Positions 1 through 4,460 of a DNA stretch of 5,562 bases are shown here, one piece after another. The notes beneath the pieces were generated by a model, which did no database searches, was not told where the DNA came from, and saw only the letters and a program-made list of their open reading frames with translations. The translations under genes were made by a program, and so were the position numbers. The stretch comes from JBEKJU01 sp050011095 (GTDB lineage Bacteria; Desulfobacterota; Syntrophorhabdia; Syntrophorhabdales; WCHB1-27): NCBI GenBank assembly GCA_050011095.1, contig JBEKJU010000258.1, forward strand, positions 1-5,562, in the 5' to 3' direction. Each line of letters opens with the position of its first letter. Position 1 is the first letter of the stretch.

Positions 1-60
1 GCTTCATCGGTGTGCCTCCTCATAAGATCCGTATCATTTGGTCGTGACACGTCATTTTAT

Positions 61-67
61 AGGAGGT
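61..67 (+). promoter_or_regulatory. Strong Shine-Dalgarno sequence without a start codon
   Basis: AGGAGGT is a near-perfect ribosome-binding site upstream of the binding-protein frame, but no ATG, GTG or TTG lies at a usable distance in any frame; the following bases are tacgcccttttttc. In the +1 frame the next codons give R-R-Y-A-L-F-S-L-L-F, which looks like the start of a signal peptide. The end of the signal peptide (PAFLGSGASA) lies in the frame of the mature protein. The original start and an intact signal peptide were therefore probably lost by small indels here. This is inference. Confidence 0.4.
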
Positions 68-125
68 ACGCCCTTTTTTCACTCCTTTTTCAATTCACAC
101 AGAAGAGTTTACCCTACCCGCTTTC

Positions 126-1139
126 TTGGGTAGCGGCGCATCCGCCCAGGAGTGTGTGACGCCCACCGGCGCCCAGGTTATTGTCTGGCATGCCGGAAGC
201 ATGACCAAGGCGTTTCAAGCGCTCGAAACCGATTTCTTGTGTCAAACCGGCATCCAGGTGCAAGACAACTCCGCATATAGCCTCGACATGCTGCGGCAAG
301 TGACTGCCGGCGGTAAGGCTGCGGACATCGTCGCTCCAGCCGATTTCCGGGATATCGACTACTTGCTTAAGCCGGCAGGTTACGCGGATTACAACATCAA
401 GTTTGCCGGAGGCAAAATGGTCATGGCCTATATAGAAAGTGACATAGTAGCGAAAGGGCTCAGCGATAGCCAGATAGCCGACGGCGCGTTCAGCCCTCCG
501 GCAGATAAGTTCGACTCTCCGGCATCAATACCCAACGTCGTGCCGGGCTGGTATAATGTGCTCCTCCAGTCGAACATCGCGGTTGGCGGCCCCGATCCCT
601 CTCTCGATCCGGGCGGATACTGGGGTCGCATGGTATTCCGCTTGGCGCAGAGCTATTACAAGGTGCCCAATCTTTACGGCAATATTCTGACTCACTTCGT
701 AGTTGCTCCGCCTTACGGGGCGCCCTCGGTCACCTTGGGCCAGAGCTATGATTTCCAATTTCTCTACGAAAGCTCCGCTTACCAGGCATGGCTCAAGAAT
801 CCGGTGGACTATCGCTACGTGAATCTCCCCGACCAGATCAATCTTGGAGATCTGGAGCAAGATTGGTTCTATCAGCAAGCGGTCCTTGCAGTGCCGGATT
901 TGTTCGGGACGGGTCTCGTTTCGTTCTCAGGCACCAAGGTCATCTGGGGAGTCACCGTACTGAGGAACGCTCCAAACAAGGCCAATGCAGTCAAGTTTCT
1001 GCAATACCTGTTGGGACCTGACGGACAAGGCTGGCTGCACACCTACGGCCCCACTCCAATCGTCCCGGCGCAGGTGAGCCCCAACGACTACAGAAACCTT
1101 CCTACCGGGCTGCGGTCGCTCGTCACCCAGGTGCCATGA
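126..1139 (+). CDS. Periplasmic tungstate/molybdate-type substrate-binding protein (WtpA/ModA-like), 5' end damaged
   Basis: This is an extracellular solute-binding protein that would capture an oxyanion in the periplasm and pass it to an ABC permease, which is not in the window. Numbering from the TTG at 126, residues 20-25 (VWHAGS) are the anion-loop motif of the WtpA family, and LDPGGY (160-165) matches the conserved D-P-x-G-Y segment. D161 and E215 fall where the archaeal WtpA proteins use two carboxylates to ligate the metal; that equivalence is from memory. The only cysteines, C10 and C39, could form a disulfide after export. Residues 1-8 read as the end of a signal peptide (ASA then QEC), so the true start lies upstream. 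However, the frame is open only back to a TAG at 60-62 and has no ATG or GTG, and TTG126 has no ribosome-binding site. Function by family is confident; ligand (W, Mo or other) is inferred. Confidence 0.85.
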   Translation: MGSGASAQECVTPTGAQVIVWHAGSMTKAFQALETDFLCQTGIQVQDNSAYSLDMLRQVTAGGKAADIVAPADFRDIDYLLKPAGYADYNIKFAGGKMVMAYIESDIVAKGLSDSQIADGAFSPPADKFDSPASIPNVVPGWYNVLLQSNIAVGGPDPSLDPGGYWGRMVFRLAQSYYKVPNLYGNILTHFVVAPPYGAPSVTLGQSYDFQFLYESSAYQAWLKNPVDYRYVNLPDQINLGDLEQDWFYQQAVLAVPDLFGTGLVSFSGTKVIWGVTVLRNAPNKANAVKFLQYLLGPDGQGWLHTYGPTPIVPAQVSPNDYRNLPTGLRSLVTQVP

Positions 1140-1171
1140 GGGCTTGATCCATAACGTGCAACTTTGGCTCT

Positions 1172-1218
1172 GCAAAACCGGAGAGACTCACCAGCGGGCG
1201 ATGCCTCTTCGGTTTTGC
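1172..1218 (+). terminator. Terminator-like hairpin after the binding-protein gene
   Basis: The arms at 1172-1185 (GCAAAACCGGAGAG) and 1205-1218 (CTCTTCGGTTTTGC) pair over 14 bp with a single G-U wobble and a 19-base loop. Read as a terminator, the GC-rich stem CCGGAGAG/CTCTTCGG has an A tract on its 5' side and TTTTGCTT on its 3' side. It lies 33 bases after the stop at 1139. The loop is longer than usual and the U tract is short, so termination may be weak. A smaller imperfect hairpin (ACAC...GTGT, 1221-1238) follows directly. I matched neither to a known riboswitch. Confidence 0.5.
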
Positions 1219-1259
1219 TTACACGCTTGCAAAGGTGTCAGAACAGTGCGGGGAATAAC

Positions 1260-1430
1260 ATGGAAAAGATCTATATCATGTGGGGTATGCTTCTGCTCGT
1301 CTTTGCCGTCGCCCTCATCATTATGAGCATCAGGGGAAGCAAGGCCGCAAGCCCGGTTGAGACCGTAACGGATCCCATGTTTCGTCGGAATCGCCTGGCC
1401 AGAAAAGACCGTCCCCCTTCAAAGTCGTAG
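1260..1430 (+). CDS. Small single-span membrane protein of unknown function, 56 aa
   Basis: I do not recognise this gene. The ATG at 1260 begins MEKIYIMWGMLLLVFAVALI; residues 5-24 form one strongly hydrophobic segment, followed by a basic stretch (SIRGSK). A hydrophilic tail rich in arginine and lysine follows (FRRNRLARKDRPPSKS). By the positive-inside rule the C-terminal tail should be cytoplasmic. The start is preceded by GGGGA at modest spacing, a weak ribosome site; ATG1278 is an alternative start. The frame is open further upstream to a TTG at 1164, but that part runs through the hairpin and does not look coding. The hairpin between it and the binding-protein gene argues against tight coupling. 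Hydrophobicity and start context support a real gene; function is unknown. Confidence 0.5.
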   Translation: MEKIYIMWGMLLLVFAVALIIMSIRGSKAASPVETVTDPMFRRNRLARKDRPPSKS

Positions 1431-1689
1431 TCCGATCCGAAAGCTTGCACCAGCCGCATGCCCTGTTCATGGCCCGAAAAATGGCCAAACTCGGAAATCC
1501 AGGTTCGCTCACCGGGAGCGCTTCCGCGAAGCACGCCTTTAACTCGGCCGTAACAGATGGGGCCTTAAGATACCCCTGTCTGTCAATCATCCTTTCAACT
1601 GATAATATGCGCCTCTCAGGCCGTGAAGAAGGCCTTCGGCTACACGTACCCGATGGTGTAATGGGCCATGCGTGTAGGGGCGAAGTGGA
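1431..1689. other. Gap between convergent genes, no convincing gene
   Basis: This stretch separates the small membrane protein gene (+) from the XRE regulator gene (-). Open frames run through it on both strands, but none has a ribosome site, recognisable domain or natural amino-acid composition. It contains a short G/C inverted repeat (ACAGA...GGGG, CCCC...TCTGT, about 1553-1584) and the larger stem at 1634-1685. Confidence 0.4.
1634..1685. repeat. Inverted repeat just downstream of the XRE regulator gene
   Basis: CTTCG (1634-1638) plus CTACACG (1640-1646) pairs with CGTGTAG (1671-1677) plus CGAAG (1681-1685). This gives 12 pairs with a 1-versus-3 base internal loop and a 24-base apical loop. 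It begins five bases beyond the regulator's stop codon on the minus strand, a normal place for a terminator or 3' stabilising hairpin, but no T tract follows. Function unknown. Confidence 0.4.
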
Positions 1690-2010
1690 TTACGACGAAG
1701 CCTTCCTGAGAAAATCGAGGCAGAGATTCAACGTCTTGGCATCTGCATGTTTAAGGAGAGACTCAATGGCCTTCGACGCCCGTTGCTTGGGCTCGAGTTC
1801 CGCGGGAAGCATCAAAAGCTCGAAGATCTCCACATCCAGACCCTTTGCGATCTTCTCCAGCGTGAGGATGGTGAGGTTCTTCTGACCCCGCTCGATGGCG
1901 CTCACGTACTTGGCGTTGATGCCGGCTCTTTCCCCCAACTGATCCTGGGTGATGCCGTTCTTCTCTCTGATGCTCTGTATCTTTCCGCCAAGCAGCGACA
2001 GGATGTCCAT
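1690..2010 (-). CDS. XRE/Cro-type helix-turn-helix transcriptional regulator, 106 aa
   Basis: This is a DNA-binding repressor-type protein of the HTH_3 (Cro/CI) family. Residues 7-66 form the five-helix domain. The helix-turn-helix is TQDQLGERAGINAKYVSAIE (21-40), followed by the family-typical RGQKNLTILTLEKIAKGLDV (41-60). Residues 67-106 form an extra, probably helical C-terminal tail that may serve dimerisation. ATG2010 was chosen because AAAGGAA lies just upstream on the minus strand; an in-frame upstream extension of nine residues has no such site. The sequence resembles controller (C) proteins of restriction-modification systems, and a decayed type I system lies about 1 kb away, but phage-type and toxin-antitoxin regulators look similar. 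It is divergent from the genes at 2182 onward and probably controls them and itself through the shared intergenic region. Confidence 0.88.
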   Translation of the reverse strand: MDILSLLGGKIQSIREKNGITQDQLGERAGINAKYVSAIERGQKNLTILTLEKIAKGLDVEIFELLMLPAELEPKQRASKAIESLLKHADAKTLNLCLDFLRKASS

Positions 2011-2027
2011 GTGATTCCTTTCTGTAA

Positions 2028-2056
2028 AACATACCAAAGGGCGCCAAGGGTTGTAA
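2028..2056 (-). promoter_or_regulatory. Candidate promoter of the XRE regulator gene
   Basis: On the minus strand, TTACAA (2056-2051) and TATGTT (2033-2028) are 17 bases apart, a reasonable -35/-10 pair. The -10 is preceded by TTTGG rather than the extended TGn. Transcription would start about 11 bases before ATG2010, leaving a short leader that just includes the AAAGGAA ribosome site. The -35 box lies inside the palindrome at 2047-2060, which suggests autoregulation. Confidence 0.35.
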
Positions 2057-2060
2057 CCCT
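2047..2060. promoter_or_regulatory. Perfect palindrome, candidate operator for the XRE regulator
   Basis: AGGGTT-GT-AACCCT is a perfect 6+2+6 inverted repeat in the divergent intergenic region and covers the predicted -35 box of the regulator gene. Its size and symmetry fit a dimeric XRE repressor. There is no proof that this protein binds it. Confidence 0.45.
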
Positions 2061-2100
2061 CCTATAAGTTTACAAATGATGCATATTCTCCTTATAAGTT
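2059..2100. repeat. Direct repeat of TATAAGTT spanning the divergent promoter
   Basis: CTCCTATAAGTT (2059-2070) and CTCCTTATAAGTT (2088-2100) are the same element apart from one extra T. Their TATAAGTT cores are exactly 30 bp apart, close to three helical turns. The second copy contains the plus-strand -10 box and the first abuts its -35 box. Same-face spacing suggests a two-site operator, but an AT-rich promoter duplication could look the same. Confidence 0.4.
2069..2098 (+). promoter_or_regulatory. Candidate sigma70-type promoter for the rightward small genes
   Basis: TTTACA (2069-2074) and TATAAG (2093-2098) are separated by 18 bases. Transcription would start near 2105, leaving a leader of about 75 bases before the well-supported start at 2182. 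It lies between and over the TATAAGTT repeats, so a bound repressor could block it. Confidence 0.45.
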
Positions 2101-2181
2101 GATATGTCTACCTTTAGAGTGTAAATAGAAAGGATGGCTGCGCATAAAATGTCGCCGTCTGGCAATCCAGGGGAGCCTGTA

Positions 2182-2269
2182 ATGGACTACGAGGACATGA
2201 CCAACGAGGAGCTTTACTTCCTTTTGAAAGAAAAGGCGCCCGCCGTGGCCGGGGCTGCGAAGGACGTCA
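2182..2269 (+). pseudogene. N-terminal fragment of a small acidic protein; frame lost near 2265
   Basis: ATG2182 has a strong ribosome site (AGGGGAG, six bases upstream) and starts MDYEDMTNEELYFLLKEKAP, which looks like a genuine N-terminus: a short acidic lead then a predicted helix of the kind seen at the start of SAP- or Rho-N-like modules. From about 2265 the frame stays open to 2616 but encodes a glycine/proline-rich, low-credibility peptide, while clear coding signal moves to the next frame (2270-2545). The gene is either truncated by a deletion that fused it to its neighbour or frameshifted (+1) from it. The in-frame ATG at 2134 has a purine tract directly against the start codon, too close to use, so 2182 is preferred. 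Function not recognised. Confidence 0.45.
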
Positions 2270-2545
2270 ATGAGTTACCAGCCGCAGAATGTCGAGGAGG
2301 GAAGGGGAATGGAAATGAAGGCCCTGGACGAAAAGATCGATCTGCTGCAGAAATCACTTACAGAGCAGCGATGGGAGATTCAGGATTCCGTGGACGACGT
2401 GAGTACTCGCATAATGGACCTGAGGCGGGAGATGCAACTGGCGCTCATCCAGATCAAGGAGAAAATGACGATTTACCTGGCTGTTATCCTACTGGCCATG
2501 GTCATTCTTGTAAAGGTTCTATCCTTCGCGCTTCGACAATCATAG
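2270..2545 (+). CDS. Coiled-coil protein with a C-terminal transmembrane helix, 91 aa, unknown function
   Basis: No family is recognised with certainty. Residues about 14-66 are highly charged with heptad-like spacing (KALDEKIDLLQKSLTEQRW and on), predicting one long coiled coil. Residues about 67-87 (TIYLAVILLAMVILVKVLSF) form a single membrane span, and only about four residues follow it. The topology is that of a tail-anchored cytoplasmic coiled coil. Two starts are plausible: ATG2270 with GAAGGA five to six bases upstream, and ATG2309 with the very strong GGAGGGAAGGGG site, which would give a 78-residue form keeping the whole coil. The gene may be a frameshifted continuation of the frame starting at 2182. 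The coil-plus-anchor design is seen in many small uncharacterised bacterial proteins. Confidence 0.68.
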   Translation: MSYQPQNVEEGRGMEMKALDEKIDLLQKSLTEQRWEIQDSVDDVSTRIMDLRREMQLALIQIKEKMTIYLAVILLAMVILVKVLSFALRQS

Positions 2546-2794
2546 CCATAATCGGAGGCCGGTTATTCGATGCCGGTCCCCGATCAATCAAGCCCGGCCC
2601 CTGCTCACAATCCTGAGAATTGTTCTTTACCCAGGCGTTCGTCGTCGCTATCACCCGCCTGCGTTGGCGCCTGCCCACGAGCAAAGCGATGTCTGCTACT
2701 TGCGTCGTTTGACGAGAATTATCGAAACCAAAGGCGCGAACGAGACGGATTCTTTTTGATTTTCATAGTGTTCAAGGGGTAGAATGAGGCATAC
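2546..2794. other. Gap with no recognisable gene
   Basis: No frame here looks coding on either strand. It contains a hairpin right after the stop of the coiled-coil gene: ATAATCGG (2548-2555) pairs with CCGGTTAT (2559-2566), 8 bp with one G-U pair and a 3-base loop, without a T tract. It ends in the promoter-like sequence at 2757-2785. The rest is unexplained. Confidence 0.4.
2757..2785 (+). promoter_or_regulatory. Candidate sigma70-type promoter upstream of the 59-codon ORF and nuclease gene
   Basis: TTGATT (2757-2762) and TAGAAT (2780-2785) are 17 bases apart, each matching four or five of the six consensus bases. Transcription would begin around 2792, only about three bases before the ATG at 2795. 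A transcript from here would therefore be nearly leaderless for the small ORF, or would mainly serve the nuclease gene at 3014. Confidence 0.45.
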
Positions 2795-2974
2795 ATGGGG
2801 AACGAGAAAAGCTTACCAGACCTGATAGCAAAGGGAAAAGCCGAGGAAGCCCCGGATGAATCCGCCGAGGGAAAGGCATGCATCGCCCTTCCAAGAATCG
2901 ACCTTCTTCGAGCTGGCCCAAAGGAAGGCTGTAGCCAGATTGTAGTCAACAGTCCTGGAACGGAAGACCGTTAA
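2795..2974 (+). CDS. Small hypothetical protein, 59 aa
   Basis: This short frame begins MGNEKSLPDLIAKGKAEEAP and ends VVNSPGTEDR. It is charged and soluble-looking, with a helical acidic/basic first half (to about residue 27) and two cysteines (C29 and C46), and has no membrane segment. A GAGG ribosome site lies five bases upstream (2786-2789), and the stop is 39 bases before the nuclease start, suggesting a shared transcript. I do not recognise a family. It could be a small partner of the nuclease, or the remnant of a longer gene. If the promoter at 2757-2785 is the only one used, the GAGG site would lie upstream of the transcript start. Confidence 0.4.
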   Translation: MGNEKSLPDLIAKGKAEEAPDESAEGKACIALPRIDLLRAGPKEGCSQIVVNSPGTEDR

Positions 2975-3013
2975 TGGCAAGGGGACTGGTCGAGCCAGGA
3001 GGGAATAGGGCAT

Positions 3014-4102
3014 ATGACCTCTGATCTGGCGATCAACAAGGAATACAAAGCCTGGCTGACGGAGATAAAGCTCAGAATTCGTACCGTTCAGATCAAGGCC
3101 GCGGTGTCGGTCAACTCAGAACTTCTGAGATTCTATTGGGGGCTCGGTTCGGACATCGTGGCAAAACAAACGAACTTCAAGTGGGGCGACGGTTTCCTCC
3201 CTCAGCTCGGCAGGGATCTGACGAGGGAATTCCCGGAAATGAAGGGATTCTCCAAAAGGAACCTCGAACTCGTGCGTCAGTGGTATCTGTTCTACAGCAG
3301 AGCAATCGTGCCGGCTCAATTTGCGAAACAGGCTGTTTCGCAAATATCAGACGAGGCATTTGGGCAACAGGTTGTTGCCCAAATTACGGCCATCCCCTGG
3401 GGACATAATATCGCAATCATCGCGAAATGCAAGGGTGTCGGAGAGGCCCTCTACTACGTGCAGAATACCCGGATGCACAACTGGAGCCGAAGCGTGCTTG
3501 TCCACCAGATCGAAAGTGGCCTCTATCAGCGAGAAGGGAGGTCGGTGAACAATTTTTCCGTGGCGCTCCCGAAGCCCCTGTCCGATCTGGCGAAGCAAAC
3601 CCTCAAGGACCCGTACATCTTTGACTTCATGAACATGACCAGAGAGTATGACGAGCGTGACCTTGAGAAGGGCCTCATCGAACATGTAACTCAATTCCTG
3701 CTGGAGTTGGGCGCCGGATTTGCCTATCTCGGAAGGCAGGTCCGGATACAGGTCGGAGAAAGGGAGTTCTTCATCGACCTACTCTTCTATCACACGGGGC
3801 TCCATTGTTATGTCGTCATTGAGCTGAAGACCGTTGAATTCGAGCCGGAACACGCGGGGAAGCTGAACTTCTATATCAAAGCCGTCGACAGCCAGTGTCG
3901 CAAAGAGGGCGACCAGCCGACCATCGGTATTCTGCTCTGCAAAAACAAAGATAAACTGGTTGCCGAATATGCCCTGAGTGATATTCATAAACCAATGGGC
4001 GTTTCGGAGTACCAGCTCACCCAGGCACTACCCGATGATTTGAAGCCAAGCCTGCCGAGCATCGAGGACATTGAAAGAGAACTCGAAGGTGAGTGGCCGT
4101 GA
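3014..4102 (+). CDS. PD-(D/E)XK nuclease of the DUF1016/YhcG family, 362 aa
   Basis: This is a full-length member of the DUF1016 (YhcG) family, a predicted metal-dependent nuclease often found beside or inside type I restriction-modification operons. Residues about 10-100 form the N-terminal helical domain (LLRFYWGLG, SKRNLELVRQWYLFYSR). IPWGHN (127-132) is the conserved hinge motif. Residues about 205-345 form the nuclease domain, with D255 (EFFIDLLFY) and E270-L-K272 (VIELKT) as the PD-(D/E)XK catalytic set, followed by the AGKLNFYIKAVD segment. ATG3014 is preceded by AGGAGGG about ten bases upstream. Residues 102-126 are longer than usual because a near-duplicate KQAVSQI / QQVVAQI segment is present, encoded by two palindromes. 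Its integrity contrasts with the wrecked hsdS downstream. Cellular role is not settled for the family; defence or recombination-intermediate cleavage is likely. Confidence 0.93.
   Translation: MTSDLAINKEYKAWLTEIKLRIRTVQIKAAVSVNSELLRFYWGLGSDIVAKQTNFKWGDGFLPQLGRDLTREFPEMKGFSKRNLELVRQWYLFYSRAIVPAQFAKQAVSQISDEAFGQQVVAQITAIPWGHNIAIIAKCKGVGEALYYVQNTRMHNWSRSVLVHQIESGLYQREGRSVNNFSVALPKPLSDLAKQTLKDPYIFDFMNMTREYDERDLEKGLIEHVTQFLLELGAGFAYLGRQVRIQVGEREFFIDLLFYHTGLHCYVVIELKTVEFEPEHAGKLNFYIKAVDSQCRKEGDQPTIGILLCKNKDKLVAEYALSDIHKPMGVSEYQLTQALPDDLKPSLPSIEDIERELEGEWP
3319..3384 (+). repeat. Twin 27-bp palindromes inside the DUF1016 gene
   Basis: Palindrome 1 has arms at 3319-3331 (ATTTGCGAAACAG) and 3333-3345, which are perfectly complementary over 13 bp around one central G. 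Palindrome 2 has arms at 3358-3369 (ATTTGGGCAACA) and 3373-3384, perfectly complementary over 12 bp around GGT. Both are 27 bp, start 39 bp (13 codons) apart, and match at 22 of 27 positions. Both are read in the same frame as F-x-x-Q-x-V-x-Q-I. Four of the five differences make two compensatory pair changes (C-G to G-C, and A-T to C-G). Confidence 0.9.
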
Positions 4103-4105
4103 ATC

Positions 4106-4146
4106 GGGGGTGGGGCGGTGCGACAGGGGATGGGGATCAATGGGGG
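4106..4146 (+). other. G-rich tract with quadruplex potential after the nuclease gene
   Basis: Five runs of four or five G lie within 41 bases on the coding strand (4106-4110, 4112-4115, 4126-4129, 4132-4135, 4142-4146), beginning three bases after the nuclease stop codon. The spacing allows an intramolecular G-quadruplex in RNA or in the displaced DNA strand. Confidence 0.5.
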
Positions 4147-4342
4147 ACGAAAGGCGCTTTCTCCTCTCTTGCCGTACCCGATACAGCACCGATGATTCCT
4201 CATGACGCACACGTGCAGTTTCCTCTGATCTACCGGGACCCTTTTTGTTGTGAAACGGCGGGGCATAAGGCAGAATAACAAAATGCGAGTTGGACCCGAG
4301 CGAGAGTGGACTGTGCGCGTACACGCCTGCCTGCGAGGCTAA
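4147..4342. other. Gap between nuclease and restriction remnants, no gene recognised
   Basis: No frame here is convincing on either strand. A minus-strand frame crosses the whole gap but is simply the absence of stops opposite G-rich sequence. A type I cluster usually carries hsdM or hsdR around here, so this probably marks a deletion scar; that is inference. Confidence 0.35.
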
Positions 4343-4384
4343 ATGAACGAAGCCGACACCTGCCGTCTCCACATCGCTCCTTAT
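4343..4384 (+). pseudogene. Possible hsdR N-terminal remnant
   Basis: The ATG at 4343, with GAGG close upstream, encodes MNEADTCRLHIAPY. From memory, MNEA-[DE]-T-C-R followed by a hydrophobic-x-P pattern is a common opening of type I restriction R subunits, which normally run to about 800-1000 residues. Here the similarity stops after about 14 codons and the frame continues into hsdS as unrelated residues (GREGRPHPRGREPHQQ). I read this as the stub left by a large deletion. The match is short, so chance is possible. Confidence 0.3.
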
Positions 4385-4460
4385 TGCCGAAAGCCGACCG
4401 GAAGAGAAGGACGTCCTCACCCGCGTGGTCGTGAACCTCATCAACAGGAGAAACATGTGA
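4347..4460 (+). pseudogene. C-terminal fragment of an unidentified gene overlapping the hsdS start
   Basis: This frame is closed upstream by a TGA at 4344-4346 and has no good start, but it ends EEKDVLTRVVVNLINRRNM, a natural-looking C-terminus. Its TGA (4458-4460) overlaps the GTG of hsdS as GTGA, the usual arrangement of translationally coupled operon genes. It probably represents the last part of the gene that once preceded hsdS, fused near 4385 to the stub that starts at 4343. The parent family is not recognised. Confidence 0.35.

Noticed and set aside
1172..1240. Riboswitch between the binding-protein gene and the small membrane protein gene
   Set aside because: The strong hairpin is explained as a terminator with A and T tracts; I could not match any known aptamer core (c-di-GMP, fluoride, Moco).
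1445..1885. 146-codon plus-strand open frame
   Set aside because: It overlaps the well-supported XRE gene on the other strand, has no ribosome site and no natural-looking sequence.
2134..2616. Full 160-codon frame as one protein starting at ATG2134
   Set aside because: The purine tract abuts ATG2134, and the part after about 2265 is low-credibility sequence overlapping a clear coiled-coil membrane protein.
3319..3384. CRISPR-like repeat pair
   Set aside because: Two palindromic copies only, in frame within a protein-coding gene, with a 12-base gap instead of spacers.
4028..4456. 142-codon minus-strand open frame opposite the nuclease end and the G-rich tract
   Set aside because: Composition is dominated by S, R and P from antisense G/C-rich sequence, with no domain, and it overlaps a certain gene and the G runs.
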